Positions 9,542-16,889 of a stretch of DNA of 64,000 nucleotides are shown here, one piece after another. A program made the translations under genes and the position numbers. Origin of the DNA: Clostridia bacterium (lineage in GTDB: Bacteria; Bacillota; Clostridia; Oscillospirales; CAG-382); assembly GCA_017456765.1 (NCBI GenBank), contig JAFTIR010000013.1, positions 62,001 through 126,000 on the forward strand, in the 5' to 3' direction. Under the pieces are notes generated by a model, which saw only the letters and a list, made by a program, of their open reading frames with translations, did not search any database and was not told where the DNA came from. The first letter of the stretch is position 1. Every line of letters starts with the position of its first letter.

Positions 9542-10465
9542 TTATGCTTTATCTCCCTGAATTGCTCCTCGTCTTTCCATTTCCGCATCAATGGAATTAA
9601 GAAGCTCGAATTTGCGTATGCTCCAGAGGGGAGCTACAAGCTCGTCCCTCTTGCCGTCGCCCGTTAATCTCTGCATGACAATTCTTTTATCTATCATCTG
9701 CAGTTGGTCGCAGACAAGACTTACGTATTCGTCCTTTTCAAAGGTACGAAATTCTCCTCTGTTATACATTTTCTCGCACTCTGTTCTACGTATTACGTGA
9801 AGCAGGTGGAGTTTTAACGACCAAGGCAAAAGTTCGCTTACCGTCCTGACACTCTCATTCATCATGTCAACCGTTTCAAAAGGGAGTCCGTTGATGAGGT
9901 GAACGCACACATCAATGCCAAGATTTTTAAGGGTAGTAAAGCTCTGCAAGAATTCGGCATAGGTTGACTGTCTGTTGATAATCCTTCCCGTAGTGTCATG
10001 CACCGACTGAAGTCCAAGCTCAACGGTGAGGTATGTTTTCTTTGATATTTTTTCGAGAAGTGAAAAACACTCTTTCGAAATACAATCGGGACGTGTGGCG
10101 ACACTTAGGGAAACAACATCCGGCTGTGAAATCGCCGCATTATATAGATATTCAAGTTTTGCTATGTCGGCATAGGTGCCCGTTCCCGTCTGGAAATACG
10201 CCATGTATTTTGTGTTTTTCCACTTCTTTGACATCATATCCGCAATGTCTGAGAACTGTTTTTCTATGCTGTCTTCGGCTTTTCCCGCAAAGTCACCCGA
10301 AAGTGCGCCCGAGCAGTAGATACAGCCTCCCGTACCCTTTGTGCCGTCACGGTTGGGACAGGTAAATCCGCCCGAGAGGGGGATTTTGGCAATTTTCGTG
10401 CCGAATTTGTTTTTGAAAAAGTAGTCGAGGGTGTGGTATCTTTTCCCTAAGAATAATTCTTGCAT
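9542..10465 (-). CDS. TIGR01212 family radical SAM protein (YhcC-like)
   Basis: 307 residues. The radical SAM cluster cysteines are at about C36, C48 and C51 (FTCPNRDGTKGTGGCIYC), the longer CxnCxxC spacing that marks the TIGR01212/YhcC group. The barrel contains YFQTGTGTYAD, SVATRPDC and LTVELGLQS. Family members are predicted to bind SAM and a [4Fe-4S] cluster, but no reaction is established. Length is normal. It stands alone: the downstream ABC ATPase gene is 71 bp away and a repeat element lies upstream. Confidence 0.9.
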   Translation of the reverse strand: MQELFLGKRYHTLDYFFKNKFGTKIAKIPLSGGFTCPNRDGTKGTGGCIYCSGALSGDFAGKAEDSIEKQFSDIADMMSKKWKNTKYMAYFQTGTGTYADIAKLEYLYNAAISQPDVVSLSVATRPDCISKECFSLLEKISKKTYLTVELGLQSVHDTTGRIINRQSTYAEFLQSFTTLKNLGIDVCVHLINGLPFETVDMMNESVRTVSELLPWSLKLHLLHVIRRTECEKMYNRGEFRTFEKDEYVSLVCDQLQMIDKRIVMQRLTGDGKRDELVAPLWSIRKFELLNSIDAEMERRGAIQGDKA

Positions 10466-10529
10466 GTTTTTTCTTTCTTTTTCGTTTTAGTGTACTGCTA
10501 AGTGTTATGTTATAGGAGTTCCGCCTGCC

Positions 10530-10866
10530 ACGACAAGCGGAATCCGTCGCGTTAGAAAAGTTTCGCTTCTGCGGAAGCGACCATATTTTGGCCCGCCCCA
10601 AAATATGGAAAAAACGCTCCACTCATGTTTCGTGACTTTTTAGGTCACGAAACGGGGCGTAGTGCCCCTTTTTATCCCTCAACGGAACAAAAGAAAAATC
10701 TTGTTTTTCTCTCACTAATCAAGCAAGACAAGCCTGCCTTACAGGCAGGACACCGACAAAGCCTCGTGATTAACAAATCCTCGATGTCGCTTAATGAACT
10801 TTAGTGTACATCTGTTTGTCGCTCTGCGAATATACGAAAAGCGAAGTGACGAGCGGAATTCCTAAT
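10530..10866. repeat. MITE-like hairpin element, copy 2 (one-armed)
   Basis: The left arm is complete but with divergent stem sequences: TCGCTTCTGCGGAAGCGA, then CCATATTTTGG / CCAAAATATGG, the linker CGCTCCACTCATG, GTTTCGTGAC / GTCACGAAAC, and GGGGC / GCCCC plus a T-run. The middle has AGCCTGCC / GGCAGG. The right side (10780-10860) is a different module (TGTCGCTTAA, then TTTGTCGCTCTGCGAATATA), shared with copies 3 and 7. It ends in ATTCCTA heptamers that touch the rsmI stop. No gene is visible. Confidence 0.75.
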
Positions 10867-10879
10867 TCCTAATTCCTAA

Positions 10880-11719
10880 TTAAACGAAGTGCTTATACAC
10901 TTCGTTCTTCGGAACTCCTCTGTCCTTGGCGCACGCCTTAATGGCGTCCATCCTGCGCAGACCCTGATTTTCGTAAAATTCAACGTGTTCTTCTATTGTC
11001 ATGTTTTCAAAAAAGCTCTCGCCCGTCTGCTTTTCGGCACCGCCGACAATGAGAACATATTCTCCGCGCGGCTCTTTGGTTTTGTACATTTCAAGAGCCT
11101 TCGAAAATGTTGTGCAGACAATTTCTTCGTTGAGCTTTGTAAGCTCTCTTGCAAGACAGATTTTCCTGTCACCCCAGGAAGAAAACATTGTTTCAAGCGT
11201 TTTTACAAGCCTGTGGGGTGCTTCGTAGAAAATGACAGTTTTTGTGTCGTTTTTATAGTCTTCAAGGACTTCGTCTCTCTCCCGCTTGTCGGTAGGAAGA
11301 AATCCCTCAAAGGAAAAACGTCTTGACGCAAAGCCTGACGCCGAAAGCGCCGTAACAAAAGCACAAGCACCGGGTACAGGAATAACCTTTATGCCGTTTT
11401 CCTTGCAGAGCTTTACCAAATCCTCGCCAGGGTCAGAAATTGCAGGGATTCCTGCATCGGTAACAATCGCACCCGTTTCGCCGCTCTGAAGTCTTTCAAG
11501 AATTACCTTGCCTGACGCTGCCTTATTATGCTCATGATAGCTGACAAAGCTGTTTTTTATATCAAAGCAGGAAAGAAGCTTTCCGGAGACCCTTGTGTCC
11601 TCTGCTGCAATAAAGGAGACATTTTCAAGAACAAACTTTGCCCTCTCTGTTATATCCGAAAGGTTGCCTATGGGCGTTCCCACCACATAAAGACAGCCTC
11701 TTTCAATCTCGTTAGCCAT
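10880..11719 (-). CDS. rsmI: 16S rRNA (cytidine(1402)-2'-O)-methyltransferase RsmI
   Basis: 279 residues. RsmI 2'-O-methylates C1402 in the decoding centre of 16S rRNA. The tetrapyrrole-methylase fold is clear: GTPIGNLSDIT at about residues 14-24, AAEDTRVSGKL, TDAGIPAISDPG and FYEAPHRL. The C-terminal part (about 230-279) matches the RsmI accessory domain. Its start shares one base with the scpB stop (TAATG), so the two genes form one coupled operon. The stop is followed directly by ATTAGGA heptamers and repeat copy 2. Confidence 0.95.
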   Translation of the reverse strand: MANEIERGCLYVVGTPIGNLSDITERAKFVLENVSFIAAEDTRVSGKLLSCFDIKNSFVSYHEHNKAASGKVILERLQSGETGAIVTDAGIPAISDPGEDLVKLCKENGIKVIPVPGACAFVTALSASGFASRRFSFEGFLPTDKRERDEVLEDYKNDTKTVIFYEAPHRLVKTLETMFSSWGDRKICLARELTKLNEEIVCTTFSKALEMYKTKEPRGEYVLIVGGAEKQTGESFFENMTIEEHVEFYENQGLRRMDAIKACAKDRGVPKNEVYKHFV

Positions 11720-12468
11720 TATTCTTCATTCTCCTGCCGGGCTTTCTTTTCTTCCTCCATCCTCACCTCAAAGGGAGTTTCGGCGGTGTCCGTCACCGTA
11801 ACATCCGCAACGGCAGAGGGAACCTCGCTGACAGCCTCGAGTGTAAGCTGGTCTTTCTGCGCCTTTGTAGTTTCTTCACCGAGAAGAAGCTGACGTCTTT
11901 GTTCCTTGATTTGCTGGCTGAACATCGCAAGCTCAGGAACTTCATCAAGGTCATCTATACTTTCAAGTCCGAATGTACGAAGAAAAACGGTTGTTGTACC
12001 ATAAAGCATGGGACGGCCGGGGGCATCAAGTCTGCCCTGTTCCTCGATAAGTCCCTTATCGCAGAGTGACATGATAACAGACGGCGATTCAACACCTCTT
12101 ACCCTGTCAACAAGAGCACGTGTCGCAGGCTGATTATAAGCAATTATTGCAAGCACCTCGAGAGCTGCGCGGGAAAGCGGCTGATTATGACGGATTGTAA
12201 GGGCATTTCGAACTACCTGAGCATACTCGCTCTTAGTTGCAAGCTGTGTATGTCCGTCAAGGATTAGAAGCTCAAAGGCGCTGTTTTCGTATCTTCCGAG
12301 CATTGAGTGAAGAAGCTGAGGAATCTGCTTTTCCTCGGCACCTATTGCCTCTGCAAGTTTATCAAAGGAAATGGCACTGCCGTAGGCAAAAATTGCCGCC
12401 TCTGCCGCCCTTATTAAGTATTCCTCGTCGTGTATAAGCTCTGCTTGATAGCTGTCTTTAATCGCCAT
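11719..12468 (-). CDS. scpB: Segregation and condensation protein B
   Basis: 249 residues. ScpB is the kite subunit of the SMC-ScpA-ScpB condensin and consists of two winged-helix domains; the N-terminal part (LIRAAEAAIFAYGSAISFDKLAEAIG) and the second domain (LSRAALEVLAIIAYNQPATR) are clear. The acidic C-terminal tail of about 60 residues is disordered-looking. An upstream in-frame ATG exists, but the ATG at 12466-12468 has GAGGT seven bases before it. scpA, normally adjacent, is not in this window. A divergent promoter region separates scpB from tRNA-Thr. Confidence 0.93.
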   Translation of the reverse strand: MAIKDSYQAELIHDEEYLIRAAEAAIFAYGSAISFDKLAEAIGAEEKQIPQLLHSMLGRYENSAFELLILDGHTQLATKSEYAQVVRNALTIRHNQPLSRAALEVLAIIAYNQPATRALVDRVRGVESPSVIMSLCDKGLIEEQGRLDAPGRPMLYGTTTVFLRTFGLESIDDLDEVPELAMFSQQIKEQRRQLLLGEETTKAQKDQLTLEAVSEVPSAVADVTVTDTAETPFEVRMEEEKKARQENEE

Positions 12469-12522
12469 TGTTTTTACCTCGTCTTTTCGCACTTTTCTAC
12501 ATATATACCCATTATCCGTAAC

Positions 12523-12551
12523 ATTATATCATATCTTACAAAAAAAATCAA
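12523..12551 (-). promoter_or_regulatory. Promoter of scpB-rsmI
   Basis: Minus strand TTGATT (12546-12551), 17-bp spacer, TATAAT (12523-12528), 54 bp upstream of the scpB start. It is back to back with the tRNA promoter. Confidence 0.75.
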
Positions 12552-12568
12552 TACCCGCAATTTATCTA

Positions 12569-12597
12569 TTGACAAACACATAATTTTGCGGTAAAAT
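12569..12597 (+). promoter_or_regulatory. Promoter of tRNA-Thr
   Basis: TTGACA (12569-12574), 17-bp spacer, TAAAAT (12592-12597), ending eight bases before the mature tRNA 5' end, so the transcript would start close to the tRNA. Confidence 0.85.
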
Positions 12598-12605
12598 ATT
12601 CTCAC

Positions 12606-12680
12606 GCTGGTGTGGCGCAGGGGTAGCGCAACTGATTCGTAATCAGTAGGCCGAGGGTTCAAATCCCTCTACCAGCTCCA
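12606..12680 (+). tRNA. tRNA-Thr, anticodon CGT, with encoded CCA
   Basis: 75 nt that fold as a full cloverleaf. The acceptor GCTGGTG pairs with TACCAGC. The D stem is GCGC/GCGC and the anticodon stem ACTGA/TCAGT, with loop TTCGTAA (anticodon CGT, reading ACG). The T stem is GAGGG/CCCTC with TTCAAAT, and the discriminator T is followed by CCA. Its last 18 bases plus six downstream bases are repeated twice further on, marking it as an integration target. Confidence 0.97.
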
Positions 12681-12686
12681 ACAAAA
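12663..12686 (+). repeat. att-like direct repeat 1 (in tRNA-Thr 3' end)
   Basis: A 24-bp core starting ATCCCTCTACCAGCTCC and ending ACAAAA. It spans the T arm to the CCA end of the tRNA and recurs exactly at 12860-12883 and 13934-13957. Confidence 0.85.
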
Positions 12687-12715
12687 GAGTGCCCGTTTTT
12701 TCGGGTACTCTTTTG
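12682..12715 (+). terminator. Intrinsic terminator of tRNA-Thr
   Basis: A 14-bp stem CAAAAGAGTGCCCG / CGGGTACTCTTTTG with one G.T pair and a T6 loop, followed by TTATTTT. A near copy with an A-T pair at that position follows att repeat 2. Confidence 0.9.
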
Positions 12716-12883
12716 TTATTTTGGAAGGATTTGAACCCTATGAGGGCACGGAGCGGTTAAAAAAACAGCCTGTTACGGCTGTTTTTCAGCGGAGTGGTGC
12801 GAGTCGGGTACCGAAACTCTTTTCGGTCGACGAGCAGAAAAGACGCCTTTGGCGGCTTTATCCCTCTACCAGCTCCAACAAAA
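12687..12883. mobile_element. Short element A between att repeats 1 and 2
   Basis: 197 bp that begin with the tRNA terminator and end with att repeat 2. It contains a 10-bp hairpin (AAAAACAGCC / GGCTGTTTTT, 12761-12786) and small dyads such as CCGAAACTCTTTTCGG. There is no credible gene, so it is either a remnant of an integrated element or the terminal fragment of one. The repeated tRNA end on both sides is the evidence for integration. Confidence 0.6.
12860..12883 (+). repeat. att-like direct repeat 2
   Basis: Exact copy of the 24-bp tRNA-Thr 3' core, without the rest of the tRNA. It is shared by elements A and B. Confidence 0.85.
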
Positions 12884-12911
12884 GAGTACCCGTTTTTTCG
12901 GGTACTCTTTT
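12880..12911. terminator. Duplicated tRNA-type terminator inside element B
   Basis: AAAAGAGTACCCG / CGGGTACTCTTTT with a T6 loop, a second copy of the tRNA-Thr terminator directly after att repeat 2. T-runs on both sides would let it also stop minus-strand transcription coming from the zinc-ribbon gene. Confidence 0.8.
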
Positions 12912-12974
12912 TCACTGTCGATTGCTCCCGAAATATAACAAGAGCGGAGGATTTTCCTCCGCTCTTTACATTGT

Positions 12975-13361
12975 CTAATTTGCATCAAAAATATCTACAG
13001 GTTGTAGCGTCAGTTTCATCGTTATCAACCCAGGGCGAGAAACAACTTGCCATTTTTTACTCTTTTTAGGGTCAATCACACCTTCACATGAACCAGGTGC
13101 ATCAAACATGCCCATTTGGTACTTTATTTGTACATTTGTTGCACGCTCAAGTTTGAGTTCTGCAACTTGCCCAGTTCTTCCGCTCCAAAGAGTTTTACCA
13201 CCTGACACAATAGAAGCTCCTTGGGTGCTTTGAAACATGCCAAGTTTAACTTGAACCACTCCATCACTTGCGCTTTTTGCAATAGGATAACCACAATTAG
13301 GACAACTTGATGCCATATTAGAAACCATTTTTTCGCATTCAGGACATTTTATCATTGCCAT
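12975..13361 (-). CDS. Zinc-ribbon domain protein of element B, function unknown
   Basis: 128 residues. An N-terminal zinc ribbon with C6-x2-C9 and C20-x2-C23 (IKCPECEK and SCPNCGYP) is followed by about 100 residues that look all-beta (for example [15 protein letters not shown] and [11 protein letters not shown]), resembling a small ligand-binding sandwich. There is no signal peptide, so it is probably cytoplasmic. The ATG at 13359-13361 has AAAGGA ten bases before it; a TTG three codons upstream is also open. It lies 64 bp after the small lipoprotein gene and probably shares its transcript. I cannot assign a family beyond the zinc ribbon. Confidence 0.75.
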   Translation of the reverse strand: MAMIKCPECEKMVSNMASSCPNCGYPIAKSASDGVVQVKLGMFQSTQGASIVSGGKTLWSGRTGQVAELKLERATNVQIKYQMGMFDAPGSCEGVIDPKKSKKWQVVSRPGLITMKLTLQPVDIFDAN

Positions 13362-13425
13362 AACAAACAATTCCTTTCATCATAGAATATAGCGTTTTTG
13401 ATTGCTTAAAACAATTTTACAATTC

Positions 13426-13566
13426 TTAACATAGTGGACAGTCTTTTTTTTGATAATAACCAGACCCGCCACAGGCATAACACTCATCATCCACGCATGA
13501 AGTAAGCATTATGGTTGAACTAATAATCATAGACACGGCAAGTATCAACGACATTATTCTTTTCAT
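13426..13566 (-). CDS. 46-residue lipoprotein with two CxxC pairs
   Basis: Starts MKRIMSLILAVSMIIS, a clear lipoprotein signal peptide with lipobox LTSC (residues 21-24). The mature peptide is only 23 residues and contains C29-x2-C32-GGSGYY and C43-x2-C46, the pattern of a single DnaJ-type CxxCxGxG zinc finger. GAGGAGG lies seven bases before the ATG, a strong ribosome site that supports translation. An intrinsic terminator sits 34 bp upstream of the start, so expression should depend on read-through. A DnaJ-like zinc knuckle on a membrane-anchored micropeptide is unusual, and no function can be named. Confidence 0.75.
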   Translation of the reverse strand: MKRIMSLILAVSMIISSTIMLTSCVDDECYACGGSGYYQKKDCPLC

Positions 13567-13600
13567 TCTTCATCCTCCTCAAATTTGATAAAATAAAAAA

Positions 13601-13625
13601 AGTGCGCTCAATAGAAGAACGCACT
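13601..13625 (-). terminator. Intrinsic terminator in the leader of the small lipoprotein gene
   Basis: In the minus-strand RNA AGTGCGTTC pairs with GAGCGCACT (nine pairs including G.U) around a 7-nt loop, followed by TTTTTTATTTT. It lies between the promoter and the ribosome site, the position of an attenuator. Confidence 0.8.
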
Positions 13626-13805
13626 CGAAAAATGCAAACTCCTATTGTTGCTACACAAATCTCAACGAAAGAGGAAACTCCTACATTTCATCAGCGGAAT
13701 TCGCACTTTTACCAAATTCAAACTGATAAAATGTAAAAAGGGTATAATACCCCCTATGAAAATAGAGAGTTTTTCTCTTTGAAATCGTTGATTTGATTTG
13801 TGTAG
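13601..13805 (-). ncRNA. Candidate structured leader RNA (riboswitch-like, unclassified)
   Basis: From the predicted start near 13805 the RNA can form: P1, a 14-bp perfect long-range stem GATTTGTGTAGCAA (13795-13808) with TTGCTACACAAATC (13648-13661), extended by CGTTG/CAACG; a small AGAGA/TCTCT hairpin; GGGTA/TACCC (13740-13752); and a 13-bp stem TACATTTTATCAG with CTGATGAAATGTA (13723-13735 and 13682-13694). The loop of this last stem contains AAAAGTGCG, perfectly complementary to the 3' arm and first T's of the downstream terminator (CGCACTTTT). That is the layout of a terminator/antiterminator switch. The exact start is inferred from the promoter, and P1 reaches three bases upstream of 13805. 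Confidence 0.6.
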
Positions 13806-13812
13806 CAATGAC

Positions 13813-13841
13813 ATTATACTATAGACTTATGAATAATTCAA
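13813..13841 (-). promoter_or_regulatory. Promoter of the element B operon
   Basis: Minus strand TTGAAT (13836-13841), 17-bp spacer, TATAAT (13813-13818). Predicted start near 13805, giving a leader of about 240 nt before the lipoprotein ATG. Confidence 0.75.
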
Positions 13842-13933
13842 GACATGAAATTACATTTGATATCTTAATATTATGCTCTCTCTTTAATTGTTTACTTTTC
13901 CATGTTATAATTGGGAATGTAATCAGTAAACCA

Positions 13934-13957
13934 ATCCCTCTACCAGCTCCAACAAAA
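13934..13957 (+). repeat. att-like direct repeat 3
   Basis: Third exact copy of the 24-bp tRNA-Thr 3' core. The following terminator stem is degraded here (AAACTCCCG...), unlike after repeats 1 and 2. Confidence 0.85.
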
Positions 13958-14011
13958 AACTCCCGTCATATGCCGAGTGTTCTTAGGGACAGTTATTTCA
14001 TATTATAAAAG

Positions 14012-14047
14012 AAGGAACAAGAATTCAAATTTTGATTCTTGTTCCTT
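14012..14047. terminator. Terminator downstream of the DeoR-type gene
   Basis: A 13-bp stem AAGGAACAAGAAT / ATTCTTGTTCCTT with a 10-nt loop. It ends the minus-strand regulator gene; the T-run is better on the plus side, so it may work in both directions. Confidence 0.8.
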
Positions 14048-14074
14048 TTTTGTTTAAACAAATTGAACCGTTTC

Positions 14075-14806
14075 TCAAAGTATCTTGCATTCTGAATTTA
14101 GTTCTTCCCAGACTGTATCAAATATGGCGATATCAATATCATTTATTGATGCAAGTGTATATAGTGATTTTCTGTTAAATTTTTCGCTGTCACATAAAAA
14201 AACACTTTGTTTGGTATTTGCCAGCATAAGAGAGCGAATGTAGTTTTCTTCTTCTGTAGGGTCAGAAATAATCCCGTTTTTATCCAGCGAATAGGATGAG
14301 AAAAACAAAATATCCGGATGAATTTCAGAAATCACTCTGTAACTTTGAGGTCCTGATAATACGGCGGAGTTATTTACACTGCCACCACCGACACAATGTG
14401 TTTTAATGCCATAGTTTATGGCATTGAGAGCAGTAATCATGTTGTTTGTAAAAAGAGTTATATCTTTATGCTTTGCAATGTATGGAATTAAGAAACCGGC
14501 AGTGCTTGAACCATCTAACATGATAATCTGCCCATCACAAATGAGATGTTCGGCTTTTTTTGCAATTTTACGTTTTGCAGCGGTATTCTGTGACAGGCGA
14601 TTTTGAAGCGGAGCTACCTGATTAGCATTTAATATATTAGCTCCTCCGTGTGTGCGCTTGATAAAATACATATTCTCCAGTTTGGTTAAATCACGGCGAA
14701 TACTTGATTCGGAAGTATATGTTAATTGGGAAAGTTTCTTTACCGTCATAAATCCATTTTTGTTCAGTAATTCAAGAATTTGTTCTTGTCTTTTTGAAAT
14801 GCTCAT
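14075..14806 (-). CDS. DeoR/GlpR family transcriptional regulator
   Basis: 243 residues. An N-terminal DeoR helix-turn-helix (about 1-57: ISKRQEQILELLNKNGF, then TSESSIRRDL) is followed by the DeoR C-terminal sugar-phosphate sensor domain (IMLDGSSTAGFLIPYI, LFTNNM, GGSVN). Such proteins are usually repressors released by a phosphorylated sugar. It is divergent from araD-araM across a 132-bp gap containing an inverted repeat that overlaps the araD promoter, so it most likely controls that operon. The ligand is not evident; ribulose or xylulose phosphate would fit the neighbours. Confidence 0.9.
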   Translation of the reverse strand: MSISKRQEQILELLNKNGFMTVKKLSQLTYTSESSIRRDLTKLENMYFIKRTHGGANILNANQVAPLQNRLSQNTAAKRKIAKKAEHLICDGQIIMLDGSSTAGFLIPYIAKHKDITLFTNNMITALNAINYGIKTHCVGGGSVNNSAVLSGPQSYRVISEIHPDILFFSSYSLDKNGIISDPTEEENYIRSLMLANTKQSVFLCDSEKFNRKSLYTLASINDIDIAIFDTVWEELNSECKIL

Positions 14807-14841
14807 TTTAACACCTTTTTTGCTCGTTTTATGATTTTAAA

Positions 14842-14887
14842 TGATTGTTTTTCTAGTTTATCGCCAGATATTGAAAACAAACAATCA
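14842..14887. promoter_or_regulatory. Probable operator of the DeoR-type regulator
   Basis: A perfect 9-bp inverted repeat TGATTGTTT (14842-14850) / AAACAATCA (14879-14887), 28 bp apart. The right half lies in the spacer of the araD promoter, so binding should block it. This is inferred from position and symmetry. Confidence 0.6.
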
Positions 14888-14898
14888 CATTGTATAAT
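14871..14898 (+). promoter_or_regulatory. Promoter of araD-araM
   Basis: TTGAAA (14871-14876), 16-bp spacer, TATAAT (14893-14898), about 40 bp before the araD start. Confidence 0.7.
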
Positions 14899-14938
14899 TA
14901 TATCATAAAAAAATAATAAGTCAATATGAGGTGATATG

Positions 14939-15649
14939 ATGCTGGAAAATATAAAAGAAAGAGTGCTTAAAGCAAATCTTACTTTGAAGAATGAAAATTT
15001 AATTACCCTAACCTGGGGAAATGTTTCGGAACTTGACAGAGAAACCGGTTATGTTGTAATAAAGCCGTCAGGCGTGGATTATGAAAATATGAGTGTCGAT
15101 GATATGGTTGTAGTTGACCTTTCCGGAAAAGTGGTTGAAGGTAAATGGAATCCTTCTTCTGATACCCCCACTCATTTAGAATTATACAGACGTTTTCCCG
15201 AAATTGGCGGAATCACTCATACCCACTCAAGATGGGCAACAATTTTTTCGCAATGCGGAATGAATCTCCCTGTACTTGGTACAACTCATGCTGATGCTTT
15301 TTACGGTGATGTACCTTGCACGCGCATGCTGACCACCGCCGAAATAACAGGAGAGTATGAACTTGAAACCGGTAAAGTTATTGCAGAACTTTTCACTAAA
15401 AAAACAATTTGCAAAATTCCGGGAGCACTCGTATATTCTCACGGACCTTTTACCTGGGGAAAGGATGCGAAAGATTCTGTTAAAAATGCAATTATTTTGG
15501 AAGAGGTAGCAATGATGGCGTGGCACACTATTATGATGAAGCCCGATATGATATTCCAAAAAGAATTGCTTGATAAGCACTATCTGAGAAAACATGGAAA
15601 AAATGCCTATTACGGACAGGAGGAGAAGGACAATGATAATAGACAGTAA
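14939..15649 (+). CDS. araD: L-ribulose-5-phosphate 4-epimerase (class II aldolase family)
   Basis: 236 residues. AraD interconverts L-ribulose 5-phosphate and D-xylulose 5-phosphate using a metal ion. It matches the E. coli type closely over its length: [26 protein letters not shown] (Asp at about 75), [10 protein letters not shown] (metal ligands H94 and H96), [14 protein letters not shown] (H168) and the C-terminal [12 protein letters not shown]. Two ATG codons are adjacent; the second (14939) is better spaced from GAGGTG. No araA or araB is in the window, so the substrate may enter from another pathway. It overlaps araM by 17 bp. Confidence 0.9.
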   Translation: MLENIKERVLKANLTLKNENLITLTWGNVSELDRETGYVVIKPSGVDYENMSVDDMVVVDLSGKVVEGKWNPSSDTPTHLELYRRFPEIGGITHTHSRWATIFSQCGMNLPVLGTTHADAFYGDVPCTRMLTTAEITGEYELETGKVIAELFTKKTICKIPGALVYSHGPFTWGKDAKDSVKNAIILEEVAMMAWHTIMMKPDMIFQKELLDKHYLRKHGKNAYYGQEEKDNDNRQ

Positions 15650-16889
15650 GCAATATAACTGCAAATGCACTTGCGGTCATGAACATAAAATGACAACTGA
15701 TTTTTGTATAATTGAATCCGGCTGTCTGGTAAATATAGATGAATATATCGAAAAATGCGGACTAAAGGGGTTTTCAGTTGCAATATATGACAAAAATACA
15801 TATAAAGCCACAAACCGGTTGCATCCGAAAGTGGATAAGGAGATTATCTTGCCACCGGAAAATCTTCATGCGGACAATCACGGAATAGCTTTGGCACTGG
15901 AACTAATTCCTGAAGATTGCGACTATATGATTGCTGTTGGCTCGGGGACAATCCATGATATAACACGCTACTGCGCATATAAAAAAGGGATTCCTTTTGT
16001 GTCTTGTCCAACTGCCGCAAGTGTTGACGGATTTTGTTCATCTGTTGCCGCGATGACCTGGGATGGATTTAAAAAGACCTTTGAAGCAGTTGCCCCCAAA
16101 ATTGTTATAGCAGACCTCGGCATTATATCAAAAGCGCCGATGTTTCTCACAAATTCCGGTTTTGGAGATATGATTGGAAAATTTATCGCTTTGGCAGATT
16201 GGAAAATAGCACATACATTGACAAATGAATATTTTTGCGCAACCATACACGATATGACTATGGATGCAACAAAAAATGTGACGGAAAGTGCAAAAGCGAT
16301 AAAAGATGATAATATAACTGCTTATGAAAAGCTTACATATGGGCTTTTAATGTCAGGACTTGCAATGCAGATGTTAGGAAATTCACGCTGTGCTTCGGGT
16401 GCAGAGCATCACATTTCCCACTTAATAGAAATGCAACCAGAGGGCTTGGGTGTAAAATCCGATGCATTGCATGGAGAAAAAGTTGGAGTAGGAACCTTGC
16501 TTGCCTGCAGAGAATACCACAGGCTTAAAGAAAAAAGTTTAAAATGGAAAGATTATCCTGAATTTGGCAGTAACTATATAGAAAATATGTTTGGAGATAA
16601 TCTCAGTTTATCCATAACTAAAGAAAATGCAAATGATTGTGCAATCGGGATAACTGCAAAGCTTATATCGGAAAAATGGGATGAAATACGAGACATCATA
16701 GATACCATTCCCACATATAAAGAATTAATTGAAAAATATGAATTGCTTGGCGCAAAATCCTCGCTTTGCGATATTGGTGTACCGGAAGAAAAGAGCGATT
16801 TGCTCTTAGACTATTCACCACTTGTACGAAACAGACTGACGCTTATGCGACTGCGCAGAGCGATAATAGGGTTGGAAAATAAAAAGTAA
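15633..16889 (+). CDS. araM: sn-glycerol-1-phosphate dehydrogenase (AraM/EgsA family)
   Basis: 418 residues from the ATG at 15633, which has AGGAGG ten bases upstream; the longer open frame lacks such a site. It is an iron-containing-dehydrogenase fold protein with NAD-binding GSGTIHD (about 103-109), [12 protein letters not shown] (about 126-137), GFGDMIGK (D179 is a probable metal ligand) and SGAEHHISH (metal His). AraM of Bacillus reduces dihydroxyacetone phosphate to sn-glycerol 1-phosphate for a heptaprenylglycerol lipid. The araD-araM pairing also occurs in the Bacillus ara operon. An N-terminal C-x-C-x-C-G-H cluster (residues 10-16) could bind metal. Substrate specificity is inferred from the family. 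Confidence 0.85.
   Translation: MIIDSKQYNCKCTCGHEHKMTTDFCIIESGCLVNIDEYIEKCGLKGFSVAIYDKNTYKATNRLHPKVDKEIILPPENLHADNHGIALALELIPEDCDYMIAVGSGTIHDITRYCAYKKGIPFVSCPTAASVDGFCSSVAAMTWDGFKKTFEAVAPKIVIADLGIISKAPMFLTNSGFGDMIGKFIALADWKIAHTLTNEYFCATIHDMTMDATKNVTESAKAIKDDNITAYEKLTYGLLMSGLAMQMLGNSRCASGAEHHISHLIEMQPEGLGVKSDALHGEKVGVGTLLACREYHRLKEKSLKWKDYPEFGSNYIENMFGDNLSLSITKENANDCAIGITAKLISEKWDEIRDIIDTIPTYKELIEKYELLGAKSSLCDIGVPEEKSDLLLDYSPLVRNRLTLMRLRRAIIGLENKK

Larger units (their letters stand above)
12884..13957. mobile_element. Element B: 1.07 kb tRNA-bounded island without an integrase
   Basis: Lies between att repeats 2 and 3. On the minus strand it carries, in order of transcription: a promoter (13813-13841), a structured leader with terminator (13601-13805), a 46-codon lipoprotein gene and a zinc-ribbon protein gene. 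Its sequence is visibly more A+T-rich than the flanking chromosome. No recombinase is encoded, so it would need one in trans or is a decayed element. The boundary at 13934-13957 is inferred from the repeated tRNA end. Confidence 0.65.

Noticed and set aside
12725..12755. Possible second tRNA (GGGTTCAAATCC on the minus strand resembles a T arm)
   Set aside because: No acceptor, D or anticodon arms can be built around it.
12721..12978. Open frame of 85 codons across element A
   Set aside because: It runs through the hairpin, att repeat 2 and the terminator, has no ribosome site and no recognisable protein features.
13601..13841. Retron non-coding RNA with terminal inverted repeats
   Set aside because: The long-range stem is retron-like, but there is no reverse transcriptase gene nearby, and a terminator plus ribosome site follow, which fits a leader better.
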